DNA of 64,000 bases, taken from assembly GCF_040256645.1 (NCBI RefSeq), contig NZ_CP158281.1, positions 2,852,001-2,916,000 on the forward strand. The letters are read 5' to 3'. The notes under the pieces are model-generated. The model made no database searches. It was given only the letters and a program-made list of their open reading frames with translations, and was not told where the DNA came from. How positions within the stretch are numbered: position 1 is the first letter of the stretch; each line of letters starts with the position of its first letter. A program made the position numbers and the translations under genes. Of the stretch, positions 9,494 through 18,442 are shown in pieces. This DNA is from Brevibacterium sp. CBA3109 (GTDB taxonomy: Bacteria > Actinomycetota > Actinomycetes > Actinomycetales > Brevibacteriaceae).

Positions 9494-10870
9494 TCACACG
9501 TCAGTTTTCTGCTGACGTTCCTCATTGCGTCGCTCAATGACGAACTTGCCAGCGTCGATGAACCGCTCGATCTGGGCGCCCGGCGAAGTATCGCCCAGAT
9601 AATGCTGACTCAATCCCGTGTAGGCGACTTCATCCGACTCCGCCTGCGCAACCAGTTCATCGATATTCAAGTTGTCATCTGCGCGAAGGACCGGGCAGCG
9701 GTCGAATAGTCCTCCAGGGAGCACCTCGGCGCCAGAGCTAGGTGGTTCGATCATGACGAGAGGCTTCTTTGACGAGAGCCAGTCGTATGCCACCGATGAC
9801 ATCTCTGCTACCGCAACGTCAGCAACGTCGAACTGCCACGAAACGTCGGCAGTCTCATCCATGAAGGCGCGTGGATCAGAATCGATGATGTCCTTGACGT
9901 CTTCCACCGCCTTGGCGAAATCGCTTCTCATCACCCCAATACGGGGGTGAGGTCGAAAGATCACTCGATATCCTGCATCGAGCAGGCCAGTGACAATGGA
10001 CTCACCGTTGTCTGCAATCGCACCATAAGCCATCGAGTGCGAGTCGCCTTCCCACGTAGGCGCATAGAACACCACTGCCCCATTCGACTCGGCTGACACG
10101 AAGTCACCCCAGACGTCTGGAATCGAGCGTGGCCGGTCCAACTGCGGCCGACCGACATCAAGCATGTGCTCGTCGCTCATCCCATAGAGCGTCCGAGCGA
10201 TGCGGTCCCGCGCCGCTTCACCCGCGGTGAAAACATAATCGTAGGCTTTGAGCTGGTTGGAGATCATCGAGATTTTTTCACTCTCCCCATGGCTGAGATG
10301 CACATGAGCAGGATCCGGATATCGCAACGCTTGAAAATTCGGGGTCGCCTGATTGACATAGAAGACGGCCCTCATATGCGTCGAGGTCATGAACGCATCC
10401 AGACCCAGTGTCAGACGAGAGAACCTCACCGGGAGATTGGTGACCGTCCTCATGTGTTCCGCAACTATCGGACTGCGAACAATGATCCCAAATGGGTGCT
10501 CACCATAGCCCTGCCTTTTCAGCTCTGCGTCCAGCTGCTCGAACGGCCAGACCCACTGCTCAAGCTGATAGACCGAGTCCATTCCAACACCGAAGTACGC
10601 AGCGGCCACGAACGCGTCGGTGGCTTGGGGATAGTAGTCAGCCGAGAGCCTCGACTCGTGAATGCGGTCGCGGAACTTTTGTGCTCCAAGCTTGGCAGCC
10701 GACTGGACGAATTGGGCGCCCTTGACCGCTTGCTGCGACAGGTCTCCCGGAAGATTGCTCATAGGACTATTGTGCATGTGCAGATTCGAGGACCCTGAAT
10801 ACACTTTCCTCTTATGAGCAACATGACCTGGCATGATAATCCACCGAAGCGAGAGTTGAGCTGTGCTCAT
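9494..10870 (-). CDS. CDP-glycerol:poly(glycerophosphate) glycerophosphotransferase family protein
   Basis: A 458-residue protein of the TagB/TagF glycerophosphotransferase family. Supporting features are HLSHGESEK around residue 195, a VFYAPTWEGDSHSMAYG block, and a C-terminal VIFRPHPRIGVM followed by VAVAEMSSVAYDWLSSKKPLVMIEP. The family uses CDP-glycerol to prime or extend poly(glycerol phosphate) chains at the membrane. It is the first gene of the minus-strand cluster. The ATG at 10870 is preceded by GAGGAAGAGG, a good ribosome site; the internal ATGs at 10777 and 10762 lack one. Whether it acts as primase or polymerase is not decidable here. Confidence 0.85.
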   Translation of the reverse strand: MSTAQLSLRWIIMPGHVAHKRKVYSGSSNLHMHNSPMSNLPGDLSQQAVKGAQFVQSAAKLGAQKFRDRIHESRLSADYYPQATDAFVAAAYFGVGMDSVYQLEQWVWPFEQLDAELKRQGYGEHPFGIIVRSPIVAEHMRTVTNLPVRFSRLTLGLDAFMTSTHMRAVFYVNQATPNFQALRYPDPAHVHLSHGESEKISMISNQLKAYDYVFTAGEAARDRIARTLYGMSDEHMLDVGRPQLDRPRSIPDVWGDFVSAESNGAVVFYAPTWEGDSHSMAYGAIADNGESIVTGLLDAGYRVIFRPHPRIGVMRSDFAKAVEDVKDIIDSDPRAFMDETADVSWQFDVADVAVAEMSSVAYDWLSSKKPLVMIEPPSSGAEVLPGGLFDRCPVLRADDNLNIDELVAQAESDEVAYTGLSQHYLGDTSPGAQIERFIDAGKFVIERRNEERQQKTDV

Positions 10871-10919
10871 GGCCTCTTCCTCGGCTACGTTTGAGTCTTA
10901 GTCGAACGAAAGAATCACG

Positions 10920-12038
10920 ATGGCACGAGCACGCAGGCACAAATCCGAGCCGATCCCCAAACGCAAGCGCAGCACCGGGGCCCTGCCAGAACCCGCGCAG
11001 CCGATTCTGCTCAGTCGCCAGATCGTCGGCAGTGAGCCTCTTGACCTCTCTGTCTCATCAACATTCGCCGAGGCTCTGGCTCGCCAACCGATGAATGATG
11101 CCCCCAGCTCGGGATCGTTCACCCAGGTCGTCATCCCACAGTCCACGCCCGAGCTTCTGGCTGAGATCGCCTCGGCGTGGGAGCTCCACCCTGTTCTCGT
11201 CGAGGATCTGTTCCACGCGCAGCAACGCCCCAAGATCGACCGCTACGACGATGTGCTGTTCGTCGTTTTGAAATCGGCGGTCTACATCGACTCTGCTGAA
11301 GAGGTCGAATTCAAGGAATTCCATCTTCTGATGAAGAACGACGTTCTCGTCATCATCTGCCAGGACGATCGGTTCATCGACGGGACCCCTATTCCCCAAC
11401 GCGCTGAGGACATGGACGCCTACTTCAGCGATGAGGAGCGACTCGGGACCTCTGACCGGGAATTGCTCTCTTTGGGCCCCGAGGCGCTCATCTACCGGCT
11501 CCTCGACACTGCGGTCGATACGTATTTCCCTGTTCTGGACGGTCTGCAAGATGACAAGGACGGCATCGAACGACAGGTCTTCAGCGGAGATACTGCGGCC
11601 GCAGAGCGGATCTACCTGCTCAGTCAGGAGGTCATCGATGTTCTCCACACCACCACCCATCTCAACCGACTCACCCAGAGACTGGGCAATGGCGCCGCGA
11701 AGTATTCTATTCCGACCGAGCTGCAGGCCTATCTCGACGACGTCACCGACCACCTGACCCGAGTTCTCGCCGAGGCCGCCGAGCTGCGCGAAGCCCTATC
11801 ACAGATCCTCAACGTCAACTCCACTTTGGTCGCCCAACGCCAGAACGAGGACATGAAGAAGATCTCCGGCTGGGCCGCAATCCTCTTCGCACCCACCCTC
11901 ATCGGAGCGATCTACGGAATGAACTTCGATGACATGCCCGAACTGCACTGGGCCCTTGGCTACCCGATGGCCCTCGGGCTGATGGCGGGGCTCGGCGTGG
12001 TCCTCTACACCGTGTTCAAGGCAAAGAAGTGGATGTGA
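10920..12038 (+). CDS. corA: CorA-type magnesium/divalent cation transporter
   Basis: A 372-residue protein with a long cytoplasmic domain and two C-terminal membrane helices. The signature YGMNFDDMPE after the first helix is the CorA GMN ion-selectivity motif, and the protein ends in a short basic tail (KAKKWM). It forms a pentameric channel for Mg2+ and related ions. It is divergent from the surface-polymer cluster with about 50 bases between the starts. Its last 43 bases recur downstream at 13283-13325 (see finding). Family assignment is secure. Confidence 0.92.
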   Translation: MARARRHKSEPIPKRKRSTGALPEPAQPILLSRQIVGSEPLDLSVSSTFAEALARQPMNDAPSSGSFTQVVIPQSTPELLAEIASAWELHPVLVEDLFHAQQRPKIDRYDDVLFVVLKSAVYIDSAEEVEFKEFHLLMKNDVLVIICQDDRFIDGTPIPQRAEDMDAYFSDEERLGTSDRELLSLGPEALIYRLLDTAVDTYFPVLDGLQDDKDGIERQVFSGDTAAAERIYLLSQEVIDVLHTTTHLNRLTQRLGNGAAKYSIPTELQAYLDDVTDHLTRVLAEAAELREALSQILNVNSTLVAQRQNEDMKKISGWAAILFAPTLIGAIYGMNFDDMPELHWALGYPMALGLMAGLGVVLYTVFKAKKWM

Positions 12039-12368
12039 GCAGCTGATCACGAGGTTTACGATGCTCGACTTCGCGCAGTTGATTCGAGAACTCTTGAACC
12101 GCTCTCCGGCCGGAGACCAGGCCGAGGTGGCCGGAGACTTCCTGCTCAGGTTAGCCACCTGGCCGTCAGAGTGTGACTGAGATTCGCGGGAATTTTCTCC
12201 TGAAGTGCCCGCTCAGCCAAAAGTCGTTCACGGAGCTGGCTATCGCAGTCGGAGGCCACTAAAGGCCAGACCGACGAGCGCAACTTCAGACTTGAAGTCA
12301 GTCCTTCTCTGTCGTCAACTTAACGTTCACTTTCGATCCCAGACAAATGTGTTCACAGCCGATACATT
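12039..12368. other. Intergenic gap between corA and the phosphodiesterase gene
   Basis: A 330-base stretch between two plus-strand genes. It contains one weak small open frame (12061-12180, listed separately) and an AT-richer part near 12300-12365 that may carry the promoter of the phosphodiesterase gene. I see no RNA gene, strong terminator or repeat, apart from the fact that the gap begins right after the corA tail that is duplicated downstream. Confidence 0.5.
12061..12180 (+). CDS. Possible 39-residue small ORF
   Basis: Starts with ATG after GAGG and encodes a 39-residue acidic peptide beginning MLDFAQLIRELLNR and ending in WPSECD. It lies directly after corA in the same orientation. 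I do not recognise it. The only support is a plausible ribosome site and coding-like composition; it could equally be chance or the remnant of a larger gene. Confidence 0.25.
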   Translation: MLDFAQLIRELLNRSPAGDQAEVAGDFLLRLATWPSECD

Positions 12369-13211
12369 GTGAGGGTGAATAGACTCAATCGGAGATCTTC
12401 ACTCCAACGTCCTACCACTATCATTCTCGCGGCAGTACTCACGATCCTGGTGTTTATCGGCGCTGCAATCACGCTGGCGTCCCTCGGGCCGGCCTACCCC
12501 GAGACCCCTGATCGGGTCAGCCAACTCGAACTTCCCGTCACAATCTCCCACCGCGGCGGCGCCGACGTCTACCCGGAGGAATCCATGGAAGGGTTCACCA
12601 CCTCAGCAAGGGACGGGTTCCTGCCCGAGATGGATATCCAGTTCCTCGCCGACGGCACTCCTGTGCTCATCCATGACGACACCGTTGATCGCACGCTCGA
12701 CGGCGTCAGCGGCGAGGTCAGCGACCTCAGCCTCGAGGAGTGGGACTCCGCGAAGATCAAACATCCCACCGGCGGGCCTACAGCAGAGACGGTCACCCTC
12801 AACGAGGCACTCGATGAACTCGGCGGCAAAGTCGTCATGGTGCCCGAGATCAAACCAGAAGCCACCTCGGCGGAGGTCGATCAGGTGCTCGACGAATTCG
12901 ACGAACGCGGGCTCGAAGACTCGCTCATCGTCCAGTCTTTCGACTTCGCAACGGCGAAGTCGATCGCCGAACGCGGCTACACCTCGCTCTACCTGTTCGG
13001 CACGATGCTGCCGTCCGAGTCCGCCGCGCAGATCGCCGGTGCCGGCATCGAATGGGTCGGCCCCAGCGCGAAACTGCCCAACAGTGACCTGCGCACACTC
13101 ATCGAAGCGGGCTTGCACGTCGCCCCGTACACGATGGCGTCTGCGGAGGACGGGCGCCAGTTGCCCCACGGCATCGGCGGATTTTTCACCGATGACCCCT
13201 GGACGAAGTAA
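12369..13211 (+). CDS. Membrane-anchored glycerophosphodiester phosphodiesterase
   Basis: A 280-residue protein with an N-terminal membrane anchor (about residues 17-38) and a GDPD catalytic domain. Diagnostic motifs are ISHRGGADVYPEES, the metal-binding EMDIQFLADG and IHDDTVDRT, then MVPEIKP. It hydrolyses glycerophosphodiesters to glycerol 3-phosphate and an alcohol; on the outer face of the membrane it could act on phospholipid head groups or glycerophosphate polymers such as those made by the upstream locus. The frame begins with GTG at 12369. It is followed within 75 bases by a relic of the corA tail. Confidence 0.88.
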   Translation: MRVNRLNRRSSLQRPTTIILAAVLTILVFIGAAITLASLGPAYPETPDRVSQLELPVTISHRGGADVYPEESMEGFTTSARDGFLPEMDIQFLADGTPVLIHDDTVDRTLDGVSGEVSDLSLEEWDSAKIKHPTGGPTAETVTLNEALDELGGKVVMVPEIKPEATSAEVDQVLDEFDERGLEDSLIVQSFDFATAKSIAERGYTSLYLFGTMLPSESAAQIAGAGIEWVGPSAKLPNSDLRTLIEAGLHVAPYTMASAEDGRQLPHGIGGFFTDDPWTK

Positions 13212-13282
13212 CCGGCCACTCGACACGAGCAGTCGACGAAGCATTAGAGTTTGCGCACGAGTTCAACGTGGAGGGCCTGGCC

Positions 13283-13325
13283 GTGGTCCTCTACACCGTG
13301 TTCAAGGTGAAGAAGTGGATGTGAG
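13283..13325 (+). pseudogene. Relic copy of the corA 3' end
   Basis: These 43 bases match 11997-12039, the last codons of corA, except for two adjacent changes. The relic reads VVLYTVFKVKKWM and then stop, against VVLYTVFKAKKWM in the gene. Upstream of it the frame continues only a few codons without resemblance to CorA. It is therefore the end of a lost corA paralog, or a duplication product left after recombination, now flanking the phosphodiesterase gene. Confidence 0.7.
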
Positions 13326-13410
13326 GGCGCGCAGACCAAATGTGGTCCAGGTCATGTAGGATCAGAATCGGATACGGACGCCACGAGAGCCGCCCTAGGA
13401 GGTCCTGCTC

Positions 13411-14511
13411 ATGACTGCCAATCCCCAAGGAACAGTAGATTCCCTCGATTTCACCGACGTACTCGAACGCGGAGATACGAGCGGACCGAAGGCCAGCCTT
13501 TACGTCCCCACCGATGTGACCGGGACACAGGCCGACAGATCCGCGAAGATCCTGAAGAATCAGGTCAAGCATGCGACGGCACGATTCGAAGAACTCGGGA
13601 TGAGCAGCTCAGCTGCCGAATCAGCATTCGCCCCGATCGCCGAACTGATAGCGGATTCCTCTTACTGGCGGCTCCAGAGCCGAGGACTCGTCGTCTTCGT
13701 CGAACCCGGCTACCATCGGGCCGTGAGGGTCCCGATCGACGTCATCGAATCGGTCACTGTCGACGAGCAGTTCGACGTTCTGCCACTTGCCCCAGTCCTG
13801 GAGACCAGCGGCAGGTGCTACATCCTCGCCTTGGCCAAGAACTCACTGCGCCTGTTCGAGGCGGCCCGCAACTCCATCGAAGAGCTTCCGCTCGGGACCA
13901 TCCCCGGATCCTTCGACGAGGTCATCGGCGACCTTCCCGAGCAATCACTGCAGTTTCGAGCCACAGGCGGTGGCGAGGCAGCCTACTATGGCCAAGGCGG
14001 AACCGGTGAGACCGAGACCATGCTGACTGAGAAGTTCATTCGTGCTGTGGGCAAGGCTGTCGGGGATGAGCTGGGCACGGCTCGATCGCAACCACTGGTG
14101 CTCGCCTCGGTGGCGGAGTACCTGCCGATCTTCCGCAAGGCCAGCGCCTACCCGGTGATCCACGACCGGGTCATCCCCGGAAGCCCTGAACATTCACAGC
14201 CGGATGATCTGCGCTCGGCCGCTTGGAAGCTCCTCCACGACAGCGAGGCCGCGCGTGAGTCCGCGGAACGCGAGCGGGCGCTGTCTCTGGTCCACAACGG
14301 CAAGGGTGCTGTCGACGTCGGCGAGATCGCCCACGCAGCCGAACAGGGCCGCGTCGACACACTCTATCTGCCGCGCGACGGAGAGCAGCTGCTTGCCTCA
14401 GATGCCCGCCGACAGGTCAACCTCGCCGCTCTCGCCACCATCCGAACGTCCGGCACTCTGCGCACACTCGGTGGTGGGGGCGCCGAAGTGATCGCAACGT
14501 TCAGGTACTGA
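13411..14511 (+). CDS. Archaeo-eukaryotic release-factor-like (baeRF) protein
   Basis: A 366-residue cytoplasmic protein resembling the bacterial archaeo-eukaryotic release factor (baeRF) superfamily: an N-terminal ASLYVPT strand, a middle domain with RGLVVFVEPGYHRAV, and a C-terminal eRF1 domain-3/L7Ae-like fold ending VNLAALATIRTSGTLRTLGG and a glycine-rich GGGGAE loop. Such proteins are proposed to act on stalled or inactive ribosomes, but bacterial functions are largely untested. The ATG at 13411 follows AGGAGG. It precedes hdeD, so a stress context is plausible. The exact subfamily is not certain. Confidence 0.65.
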   Translation: MTANPQGTVDSLDFTDVLERGDTSGPKASLYVPTDVTGTQADRSAKILKNQVKHATARFEELGMSSSAAESAFAPIAELIADSSYWRLQSRGLVVFVEPGYHRAVRVPIDVIESVTVDEQFDVLPLAPVLETSGRCYILALAKNSLRLFEAARNSIEELPLGTIPGSFDEVIGDLPEQSLQFRATGGGEAAYYGQGGTGETETMLTEKFIRAVGKAVGDELGTARSQPLVLASVAEYLPIFRKASAYPVIHDRVIPGSPEHSQPDDLRSAAWKLLHDSEAARESAERERALSLVHNGKGAVDVGEIAHAAEQGRVDTLYLPRDGEQLLASDARRQVNLAALATIRTSGTLRTLGGGGAEVIATFRY

Positions 14512-14542
14512 TTCACTGACACGACCCGTCGGAGAACAACCT

Positions 14543-14557
14543 GTGCTCATTGAGCAC
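14543..14557. promoter_or_regulatory. Perfect 7-1-7 palindrome upstream of hdeD
   Basis: GTGCTCA-T-TGAGCAC is a perfect inverted repeat 38 bases upstream of the hdeD start, in the short gap after the baeRF gene. It may be an operator for a dimeric repressor; its loop is too short for a typical terminator and no U-tract follows. No partner regulator is identified. Confidence 0.4.
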
Positions 14558-14595
14558 GAGTACCTCGAGGATGCCCATCGAAGTGAGGAGTTCCA

Positions 14596-15204
14596 ATGTC
14601 TGCCAATCCCGCCGATGCCACACGATCTCTCCTGACGAACCTCGGCAAGGGTGTGTTCTGGGTCGTCATTCTCCGCGGTGTCCTCGCCATCCTCTTCGGC
14701 ATCCTCATCCTCGCAGCACCTGCCGCCGTGGCGATCGCATTAGGCATCTATGTCGGTGCATGGCTGCTTGTCGATGGTGTGCTGACGATCATCAACGCGA
14801 TGAACGCGCGTAAGACGAATCAAGCATGGGGGTGGGAGCTGGCCGCGGGCATCGCCTACATCGTCGCAGGACTCGTCATCGCCGTCATACCCCTGTCGTT
14901 TGCTGTCATCACCGGAGGATTCATTCTATGGATGCTGGCCGGCGGGATGCTCGTCCGCGGTATCCTCACTCTTGCCTCCAAGTCGTTCCAAGGCTGGTCG
15001 AAGCTGCTCGGCGTCCTCGACATCGTCTTCGCAATCATCGTGGTCATTGTTCTGTTCACCAATCCCGGAGCGGCTCTTGCCGCCCTGGTGTGGATCGTTG
15101 CCGTCTACACCATCGTGCTCGGAATCCTCCTCATCACCATGGCGTTCCTGGCACGTTCGCAGACGAAGAAGACCATCACCCACGGTAAGGAACACAAACT
15201 ATGA
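14596..15204 (+). CDS. hdeD: HdeD-family (DUF308) membrane protein
   Basis: A 202-residue protein with six predicted membrane helices arranged as tandem pairs, including [19 protein letters not shown] and [20 protein letters not shown]. This is the HdeD/DUF308 pattern linked to acid or general stress resistance in enterobacteria; the actinobacterial role is unproven. The start follows GAGGAG. The stop overlaps the start of mdh (ATGA at 15201), so the two are co-translated, which is an unusual partner for a stress membrane protein. Confidence 0.85.
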   Translation: MSANPADATRSLLTNLGKGVFWVVILRGVLAILFGILILAAPAAVAIALGIYVGAWLLVDGVLTIINAMNARKTNQAWGWELAAGIAYIVAGLVIAVIPLSFAVITGGFILWMLAGGMLVRGILTLASKSFQGWSKLLGVLDIVFAIIVVIVLFTNPGAALAALVWIVAVYTIVLGILLITMAFLARSQTKKTITHGKEHKL

Positions 15205-16187
15205 GCACCCCCATCAAGGTCGCAGTGACCGGCGCGGCCGGCCAGATCGGCTACAGTCTCCTCTTCCGCATCGCCAGCGGTGCCCTCTTCGGCCCCGAAA
15301 CCCCGGTCCAACTGCGACTTCTCGAAATCACACCTGCGTTGGACGCCCTCGAGGGGGTCGTCATGGAACTTGAGGACTGTGCGTTTCCCACCCTCGACTC
15401 GGTCGAGATAGGCGATGAGGCCGAGCACATCTTCGACGGCGCCAACCTCGCCCTCCTCATCGGCGCTCGGCCCAGGTCTCAGGGAATGGAGCGCAGCGAT
15501 CTCCTCGAAGCAAATGGAGCGATCTTCACCGCCCAGGGCAAGGCGCTGGGCAAAGTCGCCGCCGACGACGTCCGCATCGGCGTCACCGGGAATCCGGCCA
15601 ACACCAATGCGCTCATCGCCATGAGCAATGCCCCCGACATCCCTGCCGAACGCTTCAGCGCTCTGACCCGCTTGGACCACAACCGCGCCTTGGCGCAACT
15701 TGCTAAGAAGGCCGAAGTTTCGGTCAGCGACATCTCCAGGATGACGATCTGGGGCAACCACTCGGCCACGCAGTATCCTGACATCTATCACGCCGAAATC
15801 GGCGGGAGGAACGCCGCCGAGGTCATCGACGACCAGGCCTGGATCGAGAACGATCTGATCCCAACAGTTTCTCAGCGCGGTGGCGCAATCATCGAAGCAC
15901 GAGGCTCCTCTTCAGCTGCCTCAGCCGCGTCGGCAACGGTCGATGCCGCCCGTGACTGGCTGCACGGCACACCCGAGGGCGATTGGGCCTCGATGGCCGT
16001 CGTCTCCGATGGCTCCTACGGGGTGCCCGAGGGGCTTGTCTGCTCCTACCCCGTGACAACTACACGAGGAAATTGGGAGATCGTTCAGGGCTTGGAGATC
16101 AACGATTTCAGCCGCCGGATGATCGATGCCACCACCGCCGAGCTTGCCGAGGAGCGAGAGGCCGTGACCAGCCTCGGCCTGATCTGA
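15201..16187 (+). CDS. mdh: Malate dehydrogenase
   Basis: A 328-residue NAD-dependent malate dehydrogenase of the cytoplasmic group. It shows the Rossmann motif [18 protein letters not shown], the dinucleotide-region [17 protein letters not shown], the substrate-binding [14 protein letters not shown] and the catalytic-histidine motif [12 protein letters not shown]. It interconverts malate and oxaloacetate in the TCA cycle. It starts within the stop of hdeD. Length and motifs are normal for the family. Confidence 0.95.
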   Translation: MSTPIKVAVTGAAGQIGYSLLFRIASGALFGPETPVQLRLLEITPALDALEGVVMELEDCAFPTLDSVEIGDEAEHIFDGANLALLIGARPRSQGMERSDLLEANGAIFTAQGKALGKVAADDVRIGVTGNPANTNALIAMSNAPDIPAERFSALTRLDHNRALAQLAKKAEVSVSDISRMTIWGNHSATQYPDIYHAEIGGRNAAEVIDDQAWIENDLIPTVSQRGGAIIEARGSSSAASAASATVDAARDWLHGTPEGDWASMAVVSDGSYGVPEGLVCSYPVTTTRGNWEIVQGLEINDFSRRMIDATTAELAEEREAVTSLGLI

Positions 16188-16240
16188 GATCGTGCCCGCG
16201 GCCTCACAGTGGTGAGACCGCACCGGCATCGGCCTTCTCC

Positions 16241-17521
16241 TCAGGCGTCCTCGGGCTGTGGATCAGCACTTCCGAGGACCCCGACGATCGCGTGGGCGGC
16301 TCGATCCCCAGACACCAGCGCACCCTGAATCGATCCGGTGTCACGATGGTCCCCGCACACGAAGACACGATCCGAGATCCGCTGTGGAGACCGGTCGACC
16401 AGTGGCGGTGGAGTTGCGGGCAGGGTGTGGGCGATGACGTGGTGGGCAAGCACCTGCCAACGACTCGTCGAGGTTCCATAGATCTGCTCCAGGTGACGAC
16501 GCACTGCGGTCTCGTCTGCTCGTCCGTCGGGTCGATCCAACAGTGTTGTCGCTTCGATGAGGTGTCCACTAGCGGGGGCATACGATGGCGCAATGTTCGA
16601 GATCACTGCTGTGTTCCACACCGGTCCTGCCGGACCGCCGCCGGGTTTCGAGGCATCCACGACCAGGTAGGGCTCACGCAGCGGCGGTTCCGGTGCGCTG
16701 AACCACCACGTCGTTAGTCCGTGGGTGGCGGGGTTCTGCTCCTCGGTGAAGTCGTTGAGGCTTTCGGGTCCGACGGCGACGACAGCAGTCCGTGCGAGCA
16801 GTCGACCGTGATCGGTGTCGATTTCCACGCCGGAGGTGGTCTCTTGCAGGTTCTGCGCGGGAGTCTCAAGTTGTGGGGGCTGCTCGAGGCTCGCAGCCAT
16901 CTGCGTGGGAAGTGCGCCCATTCCTGCCTGCGGCAGACCGGGAATCGCCAGGGCGAACGATCGGACTAAGAGCCGGGTGTAGTTCGCTGAACTCTGTCCC
17001 GAGCTGTCGGCGAGGACTCCGGCCAGGAACGTGTCAATCACCTCGCGTCGCAGTCGACCAGTGGCGCCCGCCTCATCGAGAGATGCTGCCAGCGTCGTAT
17101 CCCGTGTCGCTCGTGAGGCCGATGTTGCCCGCAGGAGGGTCGGGCCCAACCACCGCGCAAGCGCGCGCAGATCACGAAGATCTAACAGTCCGTTGCGCAC
17201 GGCAGTGACATTGGCACTGGGACGTCGCAGAGGCTGGGTCAGGCTCATCAGACCCTCAGAGTTCCGAACCACGACGCCGGCACCGAACCTCTGCAGTCCC
17301 AGAGCAGCCACGTCGATGAACTTGCGTACCGCTGGATAGGAGGGATTGAGCACCTGGAAGCCTCGATCGCAGAGGAACCCGTCGATGCGATCGGTGCGCA
17401 CGCGCCCGCCGACTGCATCGTTCTTCTCCAACACCTGCACCGTCAGTCCGCTGCGCTGCAGGCGCCGGGCACACTGCAGGCCGGCCAGCCCGGCCCCGAT
17501 CACCACGACATCGGTGTCCAT
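16241..17521 (-). CDS. FAD-dependent amine oxidase/desaturase-like oxidoreductase
   Basis: A 426-residue flavoprotein with an N-terminal GxGxxG dinucleotide motif (VVIGAGLAGLQCARRLQRSG), the following VLEKNDAVGGRVRT segment, and a C-terminal FAD-closing segment with VFVCGDHRDTGSIQGALVSG. It belongs to the broad phytoene desaturase/amine oxidase/protoporphyrinogen oxidase superfamily. Its genes stand alone on the minus strand, convergent with mdh, away from the carotenoid cluster, so the substrate is unknown. Confidence 0.8.
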   Translation of the reverse strand: MDTDVVVIGAGLAGLQCARRLQRSGLTVQVLEKNDAVGGRVRTDRIDGFLCDRGFQVLNPSYPAVRKFIDVAALGLQRFGAGVVVRNSEGLMSLTQPLRRPSANVTAVRNGLLDLRDLRALARWLGPTLLRATSASRATRDTTLAASLDEAGATGRLRREVIDTFLAGVLADSSGQSSANYTRLLVRSFALAIPGLPQAGMGALPTQMAASLEQPPQLETPAQNLQETTSGVEIDTDHGRLLARTAVVAVGPESLNDFTEEQNPATHGLTTWWFSAPEPPLREPYLVVDASKPGGGPAGPVWNTAVISNIAPSYAPASGHLIEATTLLDRPDGRADETAVRRHLEQIYGTSTSRWQVLAHHVIAHTLPATPPPLVDRSPQRISDRVFVCGDHRDTGSIQGALVSGDRAAHAIVGVLGSADPQPEDA

Positions 17522-17583
17522 GACTCTCCGATCTTCAGTCGTCGAGGGATCCCTGGGATCGCCCCTCGGCGAGGGTGTGGTCG

Positions 17584-17772
17584 TCAGTCGACGGCCATCT
17601 TCTTGGATTCTACGTTGACGGTGACCCTCGTTTCGGGCCCGTTGTCGCTGTCACAGTCGAGTTCGATCGTGTGCAGAATACTCCCTTTCACCCTGACCCT
17701 ATCCTGCGACATCTTCAAAGACTTCTTGACAGAGCTCGCGGGAATCTCCCTGCTCGGGTCACCGTTCTTCAC
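17584..17772 (-). CDS. Small hypothetical protein
   Basis: A 62-residue frame starting with GTG at 17772; an internal ATG at 17712 would give 42 residues. The C-terminal half (ILHTIELDCDSDNGPETRVTVNVESKK) has an alternating beta-strand look and codon use like neighbouring genes. It fills the gap between the ChaB-like gene and the oxidoreductase gene on the same strand. Not recognised; it may be chance. Confidence 0.35.
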   Translation of the reverse strand: MKNGDPSREIPASSVKKSLKMSQDRVRVKGSILHTIELDCDSDNGPETRVTVNVESKKMAVD

Positions 17773-17800
17773 AGGTCGGGAATCAGAATCTGACTCGTGC

Positions 17801-18217
17801 TCAGGCGTTCTTCTTCGTCACCCGGTTGCTTTCTCGCTCCAGGGCATCGACGAGTTCGTTCTTGTTCATCGACGAACGTCCGGGAATCTGCAACCGAGCC
17901 GCCTGCTTGTACAGGTGGTCCTTCGTCGCGTTGGCGTCCACGCCACCCGCGGTCCTGCGAGCGGTGCTCTTCCCTCCCTCTGACTGCGCATCGGAAGGCC
18001 CCGGGGAGGACTTCGGCTCCCACCGGTCGCCGACTTTCTCAAAGGTGTGTTTCAGCGCGTCATAGGCCACCCGGTGGGCGCGCTCTTCGTCGTTGTATTC
18101 GCTCATCGCGGAGTCATAGGCCTTGGCGAAGGTTCGCTGCGCCTTCCCATTGGACCGTTTCAAAGTCGCGGGGAGCTCCGACTTCTTCGGCTTGCCCGAA
18201 CTGCTGAGTTTCGGCAT
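17801..18217 (-). CDS. ChaB-family protein with Rho-N-like C-terminal domain
   Basis: A 138-residue basic protein. Residues ~12-65 match the ChaB domain (SELPATLKRSNGKAQRTF through AYDALKHTFEKVGDRW). After a Ser/Gly-rich linker, residues ~95-130 look like a Rho termination factor N-terminal/SAP-like fold (TKDHLYKQAARLQIPGRSSM, then NKNELVDAL), a nucleic-acid-binding module common in actinobacterial ChaB proteins. I chose the ATG at 18217 because GAGGAG precedes it. It lies just upstream (in its own direction) of the small ORF at 17.6 kb and next to the IS30/ligD relics. Confidence 0.8.
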   Translation of the reverse strand: MPKLSSSGKPKKSELPATLKRSNGKAQRTFAKAYDSAMSEYNDEERAHRVAYDALKHTFEKVGDRWEPKSSPGPSDAQSEGGKSTARRTAGGVDANATKDHLYKQAARLQIPGRSSMNKNELVDALERESNRVTKKNA

Positions 18218-18337
18218 GTTGACCACTTCTCCTCGAGTGTCGAAGTCACGGTTATCTTGACGGTAACGCAGATCACCACACCATGTCAGGAGCAGCACCG
18301 GTCTCACTCGATCCCCGCCAAGGTTGTTGCACCTAGC

Positions 18338-18442
18338 TCACACCCTCACATCACCGGGGTCGGTATCATCCCCCAAGCCACGCCACACCGGATGGCGTAG
18401 GCACCCCGCGTCAGTGAGCCCGGCGACTCGGGTCCCACCGAC
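18338..18442 (-). pseudogene. Relic ligD 3' end
   Basis: The last ~34 codons read VGGTRVAGLTDAGCLRHPVW and then RGLGDDTDPGDVRV before the stop. They match the C-terminus of the intact LigD in this window (VGEVRFAAFTDAGRLRHPVW, then RGLRDDVDPDDVVA), including long stretches of identical bases. The rest of this second ligD is gone and the sequence runs directly into IS30-type transposase sequence upstream. Confidence 0.75.

Noticed and set aside
12603..13244. Minus-strand 213-residue frame opposite the phosphodiesterase gene
   Set aside because: Antisense of clear GDPD motifs; low-complexity Arg/Gly composition.
11997..13325. corA tail repeat as phage or integrative-element attachment sites
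   Set aside because: No integrase, excisionase or tRNA is nearby and only one ordinary gene lies between the repeats.
16241..17521. Oxidoreductase as an extra carotenoid desaturase
   Set aside because: It shares the flavoprotein superfamily but lies 19 kb from the crt genes and lacks the typical CrtI C-terminal block.
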